In this document: one piece after another, positions 1 through 10,170 of the stretch
Numbering within the stretch: the stretch's first letter is position 1
Layout: every line of letters starts with the position of its first letter
Assembly (NCBI GenBank): GCA_017455205.1
Contig: JAFTBM010000062.1
Span: 1-43,332, forward strand
Direction: 5' to 3'
Origin: Bacteroidales bacterium
Lineage (GTDB): Bacteria; Bacteroidota; Bacteroidia; Bacteroidales; P3
DNA length: 43,332 bases
Program-made: the position numbers and the translations under genes
Notes under the pieces: model-generated
The model's input: the letters and a program-made list of their open reading frames with translations, nothing else
What the model was told of the DNA's origin: nothing
Database searches by the model: none

Positions 1-1595
1 GCCGGGGCGCAGGCTCTCGCCGATGACCTCGCCGGCATAGACCTTGTCGCCGGGCTCGATGAAGAAGGGACCGCGGTCCTGAAGCTTGCTGATGCTGTAG
101 GCTGTGGCCTCGCCGGTCTCCTTGGCGATGAGGGCGCCGTACTTGTGGTCGTCCAGGTCGCCCTTCCAGGGCTGGAACTCCAGGAAGCGGTGGGCGATGA
201 TGGCCTCGCCGTTGGTGGCGGTGAGCAGCGTGTTGCGCAGGCCGATGATGCCGCGCGAAGGGATGGTGAAGTCGAGCTGCACGCGGTCGCCCTTGGTGTC
301 GATTGTGCCCACCTCGCCCTTGCGGCGGGTGACGACATCTATCACCTTGGAACTGAACTCCTCAGGAACCAGTACGGTGAGTTGCTCGATAGGCTCACAC
401 TTCTGGCCGTCAATCTCGCGGATGATGACCTTCGGCTGGCCCACCTGCAGCTCGTAGCCCTCGCGGCGCATGGTCTCGATGAGGACGGAGAGGTGCATGA
501 TGCCGCGGCCGTAGACCAGCAGCTGGTCGGGCGAGCCGGTCTCCTCGATGCGCATGGCCAGGTTCTTCTCCAGCTCGGCATAGAGGCGGTCGCGCAAGTG
601 GCGCGAGGTGACATATTTGCCCTCCTTGCCGAAGAAGGGCGAGTTGTTGATAGTGAAGAGCATGCTCATCGTAGGCTCGTCGACCTTGATAGGCGGCAGG
701 GCCTCGGGGGCGTCGGCGTCGCAGATGGTGTCGCCGATCTCGAAGGCCACGTTCTTGTCCAGGTCGAGGAGCACGGCGCAGATCTCGCCGGCCTCGACGA
801 CATTCTTGGTACGCTCCTTGCCGAGGCCTTCGAAGGTGTAGAGTTCTTTTATCTTGGTTTTCACCATGCTGCCGTCGCGTTTGGCGAGGGTGATGCTCTG
901 TCCGGCCTGGAGGGTGCCTCTGTGCAGACGGCCCACGGCGATGCGGCCGAGGTAGCTGCTGTAATCCAGCGAGCTGATCATCATCTGCGTGTTGCCTTCG
1001 GGGACGATGGGCGATGGTATATGCTCGATAATCAGGTCCATGAGGTAGCTGATGTCCTCGGTGGGAGTCTGCCAGTCCTCGCCCATCCAGCCCTGCTTGG
1101 CGCTGCCGTAGGCGGTGGGGAACTCGAGCTGGTCGTTGTTGGCGCCGAGGTTGAACATCAGGTCGAAGACAGCCTCCTGCGTGGCCTCGGGGTCGCAGTT
1201 CGGCTTGTCGACCTTGTTGACCACGACGATGGGCTTCAGGCCCAACTCGATGGCCTTCTGCAGCACGAAGCGCGTCTGCGGCATGGGACCCTCGAAGGCA
1301 TCCACCACCAGCAGCACGCCGTCGGCCATGTTGAGCACGCGCTCCACCTCGCCGCCGAAGTCGCTGTGGCCCGGCGTGTCGATGATGTTGATTTTGTAAC
1401 CCTTGTAGCGCACGGAGACGTTTTTGGAAAGGATGGTGATGCCGCGCTCGCGCTCGAGGTCGTTGTTGTCCAAAATCAGCTCCCCGGTCTCCTGGTTGTC
1501 GCGGAACAGTTTGGCCTGATGAAGCATGCGGTCGACGAGGGTGGTCTTGCCATGGTCGACGTGGGCTATAATTGCAATGTTGCGGATGTTTTCCA
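1..1595 (-). CDS. typA: TypA/BipA ribosome-associated translational GTPase (3' end off the window)
   Basis: The minus-strand frame opens at ATG 1595 with [20 protein letters not shown] and stays open to the left edge, giving 531 codons of a protein usually near 600 residues. The G1 P-loop AHVDHGKT lies at residues 11-18, followed by the switch region (RERGITI), DTPGH (G3) and NKVD (G4). An EF-Tu-like beta barrel and EF-G-like domains follow, and the segment before the edge contains the TypA-specific C-terminal region. The family binds 70S ribosomes or 50S intermediates, hydrolyses GTP in the cytoplasm, and supports growth at low temperature and under stress. It sits 36 bp downstream of the pepE-gyrB chimera on the same strand. 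I see no TAnnTTTG box in that gap, so it may be read through from upstream. The identification is secure; only the C-terminus is missing. Confidence 0.95.
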
Positions 1596-1631
1596 TAATA
1601 AGATGTAACTATATGTATATGCCTGAAGGAT

Positions 1632-1853
1632 TTATGCGTCGATGTTGGTGTGGGTGGCGTTTGCCTCGATGAATGCGCGACGGGGCGGAACATCGTAGCC
1701 CATCAGCAGTGTGATTCCAGCATAGGGCATGAAAAGCATACGTTTGATGTTGTACTGGCGGTGGAAGTTGGTGGTCATGGCCTTGTACGAGCCAAGGTAG
1801 GCCTCGCCGCGCATGGTGCTGTTGCTGATAAGGAGGAGGTTTCTTTTATCCAT
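1632..1853 (-). pseudogene. Chimeric remnant: peptidase E N-terminus fused in frame to a duplicated gyrB 3' tail
   Basis: This is a 73-residue open frame made of two unrelated parts. Residues 1-49 (starting MDKRNLLLISNST, ending PYAGITL) match the N-terminus of peptidase E (PepE, an S51 Asp-dipeptidase of about 230 residues). The catalytic serine region is absent. Residues 50-73 ([11 protein letters not shown], ending NIDA) are the last codons of GyrB, differing from the resident gyrB at only three residues. The ATG starts one base after the methyltransferase stop, so the fragment is transcribed with it if anything is. I infer that recombination truncated pepE and joined it to a gyrB tail. 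It cannot be an active peptidase. Whether the 73-residue product is made is unknown. Confidence 0.8.
1636..1709 (-). repeat. Distal copy of the 74-bp gyrB 3'-end direct repeat (island boundary)
   Basis: These 74 bp align without gaps to 3493-3566, the genuine 3' end of gyrB, with 65 identical positions by hand alignment. Similarity ends sharply after the shared CATCAGCAG. Six of the nine differences are synonymous in the gyrB frame, so this copy probably diverged while still coding for a GyrB C-terminus. It marks the far boundary of the restriction-modification island. Confidence 0.85.
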
Positions 1854-1854
1854 A

Positions 1855-3090
1855 TTATATTAGTTCAATATCATTAAAAAGTCTAATGAGCGCTCGCCCG
1901 ATTGCATAGGCAAGATTGACGGGTACTGCATTGCCTATCTGTTTGTATTGCGAGGTGAGATTGCCAGCGAATTGCCATTTGTCTGGGAATGTCTGTATGC
2001 GTGCATATTCGCGGACAGTGAGTGGACGTGTCTCTAATGGATGGCAGCGTTCTGTCTGTTTCTGTGCAGGGGCACAGGTTAATGTAAGACTGGGTTCGTC
2101 AAGGGAGAGTCTTCGTGCCATACCTGTTTTTCCACCCTCCAAAGCGTAACTCCCAGCCATATATTCTTTTTGTATGGCAGGCGGCAGGTCGCGCCAATAT
2201 CCCCCCATGGGAACCATTTCCATCACGCGACGTTTCTTTTCTGGATATTTTTGTCCGTCTGATTTTGGCACATCGGTGTCATATAACTCGCCCGCATACA
2301 AGGCATCGCGTAGTGTCATTATCCTGTGATAGGGAGCTGGCCATTTGAATGTTACTTTGTCAGCAATGTCATTACGTATCGCAACCATTATCAATCGCTC
2401 TCTTTTTTGAGGCACTTGATATTTGATTGTTTGCAGTACTCGTGGTTCAACAAGGGAATATCCGAGCTCTGCTATGGTGTTTCGAATCACTTTCAGAGTC
2501 CGTCCATTATCATGTGTGGCAAGTCCTCGTACGTTTTCGCAAAGAAAAACCTTTGGGTTGATTTCTTTTACTGCGCGAGCGAGTTCAAAAAACAGGGTGC
2601 CGCGTGTATCTTCAAAACCACCCTTATTCCCGGCGTAACTGAATGCTTGGCAAGGAAATCCACCGGTCAGCAAATCGACCTTGTTTTGGTAGTGGCTAAA
2701 GGAAATATTGTGTATGTCGCCTTCGACGACATTCCAGTCTGGCTTGTTGTAACGTAGTGTTTGGCACGCATCTGCGTTCCACTTGTTGAGCATTACATGG
2801 TTGAATCCAGCCATGTCCATACCAAGTGCAAGTCCTCCAGCACCGGCAAACAGTTCTATGCTTGTATAAGGACGCAATGGCTTTATTTGCATCTCGATAT
2901 CCCATGAGGATTCTGCCATCTCTTTTATTTCTGGAACATCTATCAATTCATGCATCAAAAAATATCCTATACCGTCAATATCTTGATAGTATTTGTACTT
3001 ACCGTTGGCTTTCCATGTGTTGAGTGTTCGTTTCGACACTCCCATTATATCGGCAAAGGCACTTTCGGATATACGAGTAGATGCGTACAT
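1855..3090 (-). CDS. Cytosine-C5 DNA methyltransferase (type II R-M, Eco47II/Sau96I-like)
   Basis: The 411-residue product has the ordered motifs of C5-cytosine methyltransferases. An N-terminal region of about 40 residues resembles a helix-turn-helix (FADIMGVSKRTLNTW). It is followed by motif I FAGAGGLALG (AdoMet binding), motif IV GGFPCQAFS with the catalytic Cys, motif VI ENVRGL, motif VIII QKRERL, and motif X GNAVP near the C-terminus. It transfers a methyl group from AdoMet to cytosine in its recognition site. The adjacent endonuclease remnant suggests GGNCC, which is inference from that partner. The gene is much more AT-rich than gyrB and mutS2, consistent with horizontal transfer. All catalytic motifs are intact, so it should be active as an orphan enzyme. 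The start follows the endonuclease stop by about 10 bp. Confidence 0.93.
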   Translation of the reverse strand: MYASTRISESAFADIMGVSKRTLNTWKANGKYKYYQDIDGIGYFLMHELIDVPEIKEMAESSWDIEMQIKPLRPYTSIELFAGAGGLALGMDMAGFNHVMLNKWNADACQTLRYNKPDWNVVEGDIHNISFSHYQNKVDLLTGGFPCQAFSYAGNKGGFEDTRGTLFFELARAVKEINPKVFLCENVRGLATHDNGRTLKVIRNTIAELGYSLVEPRVLQTIKYQVPQKRERLIMVAIRNDIADKVTFKWPAPYHRIMTLRDALYAGELYDTDVPKSDGQKYPEKKRRVMEMVPMGGYWRDLPPAIQKEYMAGSYALEGGKTGMARRLSLDEPSLTLTCAPAQKQTERCHPLETRPLTVREYARIQTFPDKWQFAGNLTSQYKQIGNAVPVNLAYAIGRALIRLFNDIELI

Positions 3091-3100
3091 GGCTTAATAG

Positions 3101-3472
3101 TTATTGAAACCCTCGTATGTTTGAAATGCCAAAGTATACAAACATGTGCCTCTCATCATTTGTTATATCAAAATCGCCCTTGTCACCATTAGCTGGAACC
3201 TCCCACCCATCGCCAGCATAGCGGAAAAGGTTCTGGTGGAAATAACCGATTCGGTTATTGTTGGTCTTGTCAATCTGCCGTATACATTCCGACTCAATGG
3301 TTTGCTTGATAGATTGGCCGTATATCTTCGAGTCGAAAGTCAGTTTTATTGGGTCTACGAGGTTCTTGTTGAACTCTGCCAAAGAGATGCTCCGACGATA
3401 TTGCAACACAGTAGCCTTGACATGGTCGTATATATCTTTGTCGGAGATGAACCCAAGTTTGTATTTACCCAT
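3101..3472 (-). pseudogene. Truncated Eco47II-family type II restriction endonuclease
   Basis: From ATG 3472 (MGKYKLGFISDKDIYDHVKA) the frame gives 123 residues. These match my recollection of the N-terminal half of the Eco47II restriction endonuclease family (GGNCC; normally about 230-240 residues), including FNKNLVDPIKLTFDSK, SECIRQIDKTNNN and IGYFHQNLF. The similarity stops at NDERHMFV, exactly where the family continues into its conserved acidic/Lys catalytic segment. A short unrelated tail and a stop follow. A longer in-frame start exists inside the gyrB tail, but its first 21 residues are only gyrB DNA in another frame, so I prefer 3472. The stop is about 10 bp from the methyltransferase start. 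The likely consequence is loss of cleavage activity, leaving methylation only. Confidence 0.75.
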
Positions 3473-3488
3473 AAAATATGAATAATAA

Positions 3489-5531
<2,043 letters not shown>

Positions 5532-5540
5532 TTAAGACTA

Positions 5541-5571
5541 CAAAAGTACAGAATTTTCCCCACACTTGCAA
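5541..5571 (-). promoter_or_regulatory. Bacteroidetes-type promoter for gyrB
   Basis: Read on the minus strand, TTG at 5571-5569 is followed by a 20-bp spacer and TACTTTTG (5548-5541). This matches the Bacteroidetes -33/-7 consensus (TTTG, 19-21 bp, TAnnTTTG). It lies about 35 bp before the gyrB ATG, giving a short leader. Confidence 0.75.
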
Positions 5572-5840
5572 CCCCGTTTTCTTCAATCTTTTCAACAAGT
5601 AATCAACCATTGCATAGTGTCCGTAGTGTGTGGTGCTTGTATTCGGTTAGTTTTGTTTTAGTTAGTCGCTTATTTGCCGCAGCCGCCTGCCTTTTGTCTA
5701 CGCTCTGTGAATCCGCCTTCTGCAAAGGAGGCAAAATAGTACTCACGTGGAGTGCAGAGTTTCTTCCATTGAGTTGTATATCAGTGATGTAACATTCTTC
5801 CTATGGCCTAATCGGCTGATTTTCAGTCTCAGGTAGGCAT

Positions 5841-5895
5841 CCGCTCCGTATCCGCTCCGTATCCACTCCGTATCCGCTCCGTATCAAGTCCGTAT
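5841..5895. repeat. 11-bp tandem array, core TCCGTATC (half array)
   Basis: Five consecutive 11-bp units (CCGCTCCGTAT and variants) place the TCCGTATC core at 5845, 5856, 5867, 5878 and 5889. Only one weak inverted unit (AATACGG, near 5907) follows, so this looks like half of the mirrored arrays found at 12.72 and 26.32 kb, with A for G in the core. It lies in the 510-bp gap between mutS2 and gyrB. I see no gene in the rest of that gap (5508-6017). Confidence 0.85.
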
Positions 5896-5912
5896 CCGGG
5901 CGGTGGAAATAC

Positions 5913-5958
5913 GGGGTGAATAAGGGGAGGGTGCAGGGTGGGTGGCTGGAGGGGTGGG
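5913..5958 (+). other. G-quadruplex-forming run downstream of mutS2
   Basis: The plus strand carries seven runs of three or four G in 46 bp. The core GGGGAGGGTGCAGGGTGGG (5924-5942) fits the canonical four-run pattern with loops of 1, 4 and 1 bases. It lies 60-105 bp past the mutS2 stop, where the mutS2 transcript would be C-rich and the template strand G-rich. A role in transcription termination is possible but is inference. Confidence 0.5.
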
Positions 5959-6017
5959 TGAGTCCAGATTTTCCAGAGGTTCCGGATTTTTTGGAAATTT
6001 TAGACTTTTCAGATGGT

Positions 6018-8468
6018 TTAGCGTAGTTCGGCCACGGTGATGCCCTCGCCGCCCAGTTCGGCACGTTCGGGGCGGTGGCGGCGGACGTGGGGCGAGGCGT
6101 TGAGCTGCTGGCGGATGATGCTCATCAGTATGCCGTAGCCTTTGCCGTGGAGGATGCGTACCTCTTTTTCGCCGAGCAGGAGGGCGTCGTCGAGGAAGCG
6201 GTGGAGGAGGTCGATGGCTTCGTCGGCACGTTTGCCGCGGAGGTCGAGGGTGGGGTTGAAGTGGGTGCGTTTTTCGAGGGCGTCGCCGAGCGAGCTTTGT
6301 GGTCGGCTGTTGCCCTGGGTGGGGAGTTTCTGTTTGCGGGTGGCGGTGAGGCGGTCGAGGGGAAGGGTGAGGCGGAGGCTGTTGCTTTCCACCACGGCTT
6401 TGCTGCCTTTGATTTCCACCACTTGGCCGAAGGTGTCTTGCCCGTCGATGCGGACGATGGTGCCTGTGGTGATGGGGAGGTCGGGTTCTTTCGGCTGATG
6501 GGGTGCCTGTGGGGGGCGAGGAGGGGTGGCTTGGAGGGTTTGGAGTGCTGCTTGGTTGCTGGCAGCGGCTTCGGCGAGGCGGCTGCGGGCGGCTTGGGTG
6601 GCCTCTTTTTCGGCTTGGGAGCGTTTGATGTCGCTGATGGTGCGCTCGACGGTGCGGTTGGCATCGGCCAGTATTTGCTGGGCTTGGCGGCGGGCGTTGC
6701 CCACGATGTCGTGGCGGCGTTCTTCGAGTTGGGCGTTTAGGCGCTGGTATTTTTGGGTTATTTCGCTCAGGAATTCGTCGGCCACGCGGAGCTCTTCGCG
6801 TTGGCGTGCGATGTCGCGTTTGTCGGTTTCGAGTTGCTGGAGTTGGTGTTCGAAGTTGAGTTGGGCGGTGCCTACTTTGGAGGCTGCTTTTTGCAGGATT
6901 TCTTTGGGGAAGCCTACGCTTTCGGCTATTTCGAAGGCGAAGCTGCTGCCGGGGTGGCCTACGCTGAGGCGGTAGAGCGGACGCATGGCGGTGGTGTCGA
7001 AGAGCATGGCGGCGTTGGCCACGGCGGGGAGGCGGTCGGCGAGGAGTTTGAGGTCGGCGAAGTGGGTGGTGGCGATTCCGAAGCTGCCTTTGGCGTAGAG
7101 CTCTTCGAGGAGGGCTTCGGCTATGGCGCAACCGGAGCGGGGTTCGGTGCCGCCGCCGAGTTCGTCGAGCAGGAAGAGGGTGCCTGGGGTGGCGGTGTCG
7201 AGCAGCTGTTTCATGTTGAGGAGGTGGGAGGTGTAGGTGGAGAGGTCGTTGTCGATGCTTTGTTGGTCGCCGATGTCGATGAAGAGGTTGGTGAAGAGGC
7301 CGCATTCGGAGGTGGGACGCAGGGGGACTGGGAGGCCGCATTGGAGCATGTATTGGATGAGGCCGATGGCTTTGAGGCAGACTGATTTGCCACCTGCGTT
7401 GGGGCCAGAGATGATGACGATGCGGGTCTCTTTTGAGTCGTTTTCCTGCTGGGTGGGCTGCCCCAGCTGGAGGCTGAAGGGGACGACGGCATCGCGCTTT
7501 TGGAGGTAGAGCAGGGGGTGGCGGGCATCGAGCCAGTCGAGCATAGGGCGGTCAGTGAGCTGTGGGACGCAGCCGCCGAGGTCGAGGCCGCAGTGGGCTT
7601 TGGCGCGTAGGAAGTCGAGTTTGGCGAGGAAGCGGTAGGCTTCGTCGAGTTGGGGGAGGAGTGGGCGGATGCGGTCGGTAAAGGAGAGCAGTAGGCGTTG
7701 CACTTCGTGGCGCTCGTCGAAGTCGAGTTCGCGGAGGTCGTTGCCGAGTTCCACCACTTCGGCGGGTTCGACAAAGGCAGTCTGGTGCGAGGCCGATTCG
7801 TCCTGGATGAGGCCGCGGATGCGTCGGCGGTGGGTAGTGAGCAGGGGGATGACGGGGCGACCGTCGCGGAGGGTTACTTCGGCGTCGTCGGCTGCCCAGC
7901 CTTCGCGTTTGGCGCGGGCGAGGGCGTGGCTTATTTGGGCGTCGATTTCGGCGGCTTTTTTGGTGCGTGTGCGTCGGATTTCAGCCAGCTGGGGCGAGGC
8001 GTTGTCGTAGATGTCGCCGTGGTCGTCGATGAGGCGTCCGAGCAGCGAGTTGATTACGTTCAGTTGTGAAGCGCTGCCGCCGTAGCCGAGTTCGATGCCG
8101 ATGGCTTCTTCGCGGAGGGCGGTGTAGCGGAGGTGCTCTTCGGAGGTGAGGAAACGGTAGCAGTCGGCGATGGTGCGGAGCGAGAGTTTGAGGTCGAAGA
8201 GGGCTTCGGGGCTGATGGCGGTGTTGCCCATGCGGAGGTGTGAGAGGGTGGGGGTGAGGTCGATGTAGTCCTGCTGGGGGAATTCGGTTTCCATCTGCAC
8301 GATTTGCATCATCTCGTCCACCAGCTGCAGTTCGCGGCGGAGCCAGCGGCTGTCGGTGGTGAAGGCCATCTCAGAGGCCATGCGAGCCGCGAGGCTGTTG
8401 GTGCAGCGGTCGGCCACCATTTGGCGGATGCGGTCGAAGCCCAGTTTCTGTTCGGTGTTGTTGTTCAT
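6018..8468 (-). CDS. mutS2: Endonuclease MutS2 (MutS-family ATPase with Smr domain)
   Basis: The 816-residue product has the MutS2 layout. The N-terminal core/lever domains lack the MutS mismatch-binding domain. They are followed by the ABC-type ATPase with Walker A SGPNAGGKS (residues 354-362) and Walker B FLLDELGGGTEP (about 432-443), then a long charged coiled coil rich in Gln, Ala and Arg (about 520-650). The C-terminal Smr nuclease domain (about 735-816) contains LDLRG and HGKGYGIL. The family suppresses recombination and in other bacteria acts on collided ribosomes. The tail (ELGGEGITVAEL) is the usual Smr ending. It ends the leftward run of genes that starts at 12.4 kb, and lies 5 bp after the amidase gene. 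Confidence 0.96.
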   Translation of the reverse strand: MNNNTEQKLGFDRIRQMVADRCTNSLAARMASEMAFTTDSRWLRRELQLVDEMMQIVQMETEFPQQDYIDLTPTLSHLRMGNTAISPEALFDLKLSLRTIADCYRFLTSEEHLRYTALREEAIGIELGYGGSASQLNVINSLLGRLIDDHGDIYDNASPQLAEIRRTRTKKAAEIDAQISHALARAKREGWAADDAEVTLRDGRPVIPLLTTHRRRIRGLIQDESASHQTAFVEPAEVVELGNDLRELDFDERHEVQRLLLSFTDRIRPLLPQLDEAYRFLAKLDFLRAKAHCGLDLGGCVPQLTDRPMLDWLDARHPLLYLQKRDAVVPFSLQLGQPTQQENDSKETRIVIISGPNAGGKSVCLKAIGLIQYMLQCGLPVPLRPTSECGLFTNLFIDIGDQQSIDNDLSTYTSHLLNMKQLLDTATPGTLFLLDELGGGTEPRSGCAIAEALLEELYAKGSFGIATTHFADLKLLADRLPAVANAAMLFDTTAMRPLYRLSVGHPGSSFAFEIAESVGFPKEILQKAASKVGTAQLNFEHQLQQLETDKRDIARQREELRVADEFLSEITQKYQRLNAQLEERRHDIVGNARRQAQQILADANRTVERTISDIKRSQAEKEATQAARSRLAEAAASNQAALQTLQATPPRPPQAPHQPKEPDLPITTGTIVRIDGQDTFGQVVEIKGSKAVVESNSLRLTLPLDRLTATRKQKLPTQGNSRPQSSLGDALEKRTHFNPTLDLRGKRADEAIDLLHRFLDDALLLGEKEVRILHGKGYGILMSIIRQQLNASPHVRRHRPERAELGGEGITVAELR

Positions 8469-8473
8469 GGTGG

Positions 8474-9259
8474 TTAGTCGAAGTCGAGGTGAAAGGGCCA
8501 GCGTTGGCGGAAGTGGTGGAGGTCGTGCAGGTGGAAGGTGGCGGTGGCGTAGTGGGAGTTGCTGTCGGTGGCCAGAGGTGTCCCTTTATGGTCGATGAGG
8601 GCGGAGCCTCCGATGTAGGTAGCACCAGAGGGGTCAGTGCCACGGCAGTTGCAGCCTGCTGCATAGCAGAGGTTTTCGATGGCTCGGGCACGCAGGAGGG
8701 TGTCCCAGGCGGCTTGGCGGCTGGAAGGCCAGTTGGCACATACGAGCAGCAGGTCGTAGGCGAGGCGGCCATTGGGAGTGTTGCTGTTGCGCAGCCAGGT
8801 GGGGAAGCGTAGGTCGTAGCAGACGGCGGGTCGCAGCCGCCAGCCTCGCCATTCCACCACCGTCCGTTGCCGTCCGCGGGCGATGATGGTGGATTCGCCG
8901 CTGGGACGGAAGGTGTGTGCTTTGTCGTAGGTGTGGCAATCGCCTTCGGGAGTGATGAGGTGGAGGCGGTTGAAGCACTGGTCGCCTTGACGGACTATCC
9001 AAGTGGCCACCATCATGGCTCCATATTGCCTGGCCATAGCATGCATCCATTGCAAGGTAGGTCCACTTGGAGGTTCGGCGAGCTTCTCCATTCCGAGGCC
9101 AAAGCCTGTGGTGAAGGTCTCGGGCAGGAGGATGATGTCGCTTTTGGGGAGCGTGGGGAGCAGCTGCTCCACAGCTTGGCGGTTGGCTTCGGGTTGGAGC
9201 CACTGGATGCTGTAGGAGACGGCGGTTACTACAAGGTCTGGTTGAATATCGCTTGGCAT
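8474..9259 (-). CDS. Carbon-nitrogen hydrolase, omega-amidase (YafV/Nit2)-like
   Basis: The 261-residue protein belongs to the nitrilase superfamily. The catalytic triad is visible: Glu47 in LLPETF, Lys113 in YDKAHTF and Cys147 in AVCYDLRFP. The length and the triad context fit the omega-amidases, which hydrolyse alpha-ketoglutaramate or alpha-ketosuccinamate and so repair transamination by-products. The exact substrate cannot be read from sequence. The start at ATG 9259 overlaps the end of ribF by 31 bp. The frame can be extended upstream, but that part is arginine/proline-rich antisense-like sequence inside ribF, so I reject it. The protein is cytoplasmic, with no signal peptide. Confidence 0.88.
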   Translation of the reverse strand: MPSDIQPDLVVTAVSYSIQWLQPEANRQAVEQLLPTLPKSDIILLPETFTTGFGLGMEKLAEPPSGPTLQWMHAMARQYGAMMVATWIVRQGDQCFNRLHLITPEGDCHTYDKAHTFRPSGESTIIARGRQRTVVEWRGWRLRPAVCYDLRFPTWLRNSNTPNGRLAYDLLLVCANWPSSRQAAWDTLLRARAIENLCYAAGCNCRGTDPSGATYIGGSALIDHKGTPLATDSNSHYATATFHLHDLHHFRQRWPFHLDFD

Positions 9260-10170
9260 TGGTCGCGGTCTTGGTTTAATTGCTGTTGTAGGGCTTCGGG
9301 GGTGGCGAAGTGGCGGGTGTCGCGCAGGCGATGGAGGAAGTCGATGCTGACGGTTTGGCCGTAGAGGTCGCCAGTGAAGTTGAGGAGGTAGACTTCCAGC
9401 AGCGGCTTGTCGATGCCGAATGTGGGGGCAGCGCCGAGGTTGGCCATGCCAGGCAGGGGGGAATCGGGTCGGTCGGCGGTGCGGAGGGTTACGGCGTAGA
9501 CGCCTTGTGCGGGCCATAGTTTTCGGCTTTGGTCGAGGGCGATGTTGGCAGTGGGGAAGCCAAGGGTGCGGCCTGTGGCACGGCCGTGGACGATGCGACC
9601 CGCGAGGCTATAAGGATGCCCCAGCAGGGTGGCGGCTTTGCTTACTTCGCCGCGGCGGAGGGCTTCGCGGATGCGAGAGGAACTGACGGCGGTGCCTTCG
9701 AAGGTGAAAGGTGTGCCGCTGATAAGGGTGATGCCGCAGCGGGCGGCGAAGGAGGGCAGTAGTGGGAAGTCGTCGTGGAGGCGGCTGCCGAATCGGCTGT
9801 CGTAGCCAAGCAGTAGGCAGCGCAGGTGCAGCTGCTGCTGGAGGGCTTCGACCATAGTGCAGGCGGAGAGGGATGCCACTTCGGGGGTGAAGGGTAGTTC
9901 GGCCACATAGTCAGCGCCTGCGGCCAGCAGGCGGGTGCGATGCTCGTCGGCCTCGTCGAGCCAGAGGTCGTGGCTTTGCTGCCCCAGCACGTAGGAGGGG
10001 TGGGCGGTTAGGGCTACGGCCACTGTGGGCAGGTCACCGCTGCTGGCTGTGAGTTGGCGTAGCAAATCCTGATGTCCCGTGTGGACACCATCGAAGACGC
10101 CAATAGTGGCTGCTGTGGCATCGGGTATCTGGACGGTAGGACCGTGCCTGTCGAAGAGTGAGAGGTTCAT
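9229..10170 (-). CDS. ribF: Bifunctional riboflavin kinase / FMN adenylyltransferase
   Basis: The 313-residue protein converts riboflavin to FMN and then FAD. The N-terminal nucleotidyltransferase domain shows IGVFDGVHTGHQ, and SSSRIREALRRG ends that module. The C-terminal kinase domain begins near residue 180 with GRATGRTLGFPTANI and contains GVYAV and the LLNFTGDLYG segment. The length is normal for RibF. Its ATG overlaps the stop of the outer-membrane protein gene (ATGA), which suggests translational coupling, and it overlaps the amidase downstream by 31 bp. Confidence 0.96.
   Translation of the reverse strand: MNLSLFDRHGPTVQIPDATAATIGVFDGVHTGHQDLLRQLTASSGDLPTVAVALTAHPSYVLGQQSHDLWLDEADEHRTRLLAAGADYVAELPFTPEVASLSACTMVEALQQQLHLRCLLLGYDSRFGSRLHDDFPLLPSFAARCGITLISGTPFTFEGTAVSSSRIREALRRGEVSKAATLLGHPYSLAGRIVHGRATGRTLGFPTANIALDQSRKLWPAQGVYAVTLRTADRPDSPLPGMANLGAAPTFGIDKPLLEVYLLNFTGDLYGQTVSIDFLHRLRDTRHFATPEALQQQLNQDRDQCQAIFNQTL

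Noticed and set aside
145-1608. Long plus-strand open frame of 487 codons opposite typA
   Set aside because: It is antisense to a clear TypA coding frame. The product is a Val/Ala/His-rich sequence typical of the shadow of a GC-rich gene.
8474-9517. Amidase with an 86-residue N-terminal extension
   Set aside because: The extension lies inside ribF, is Arg/Pro-rich and has no nitrilase similarity. The ATG at 9259 gives the normal family length.
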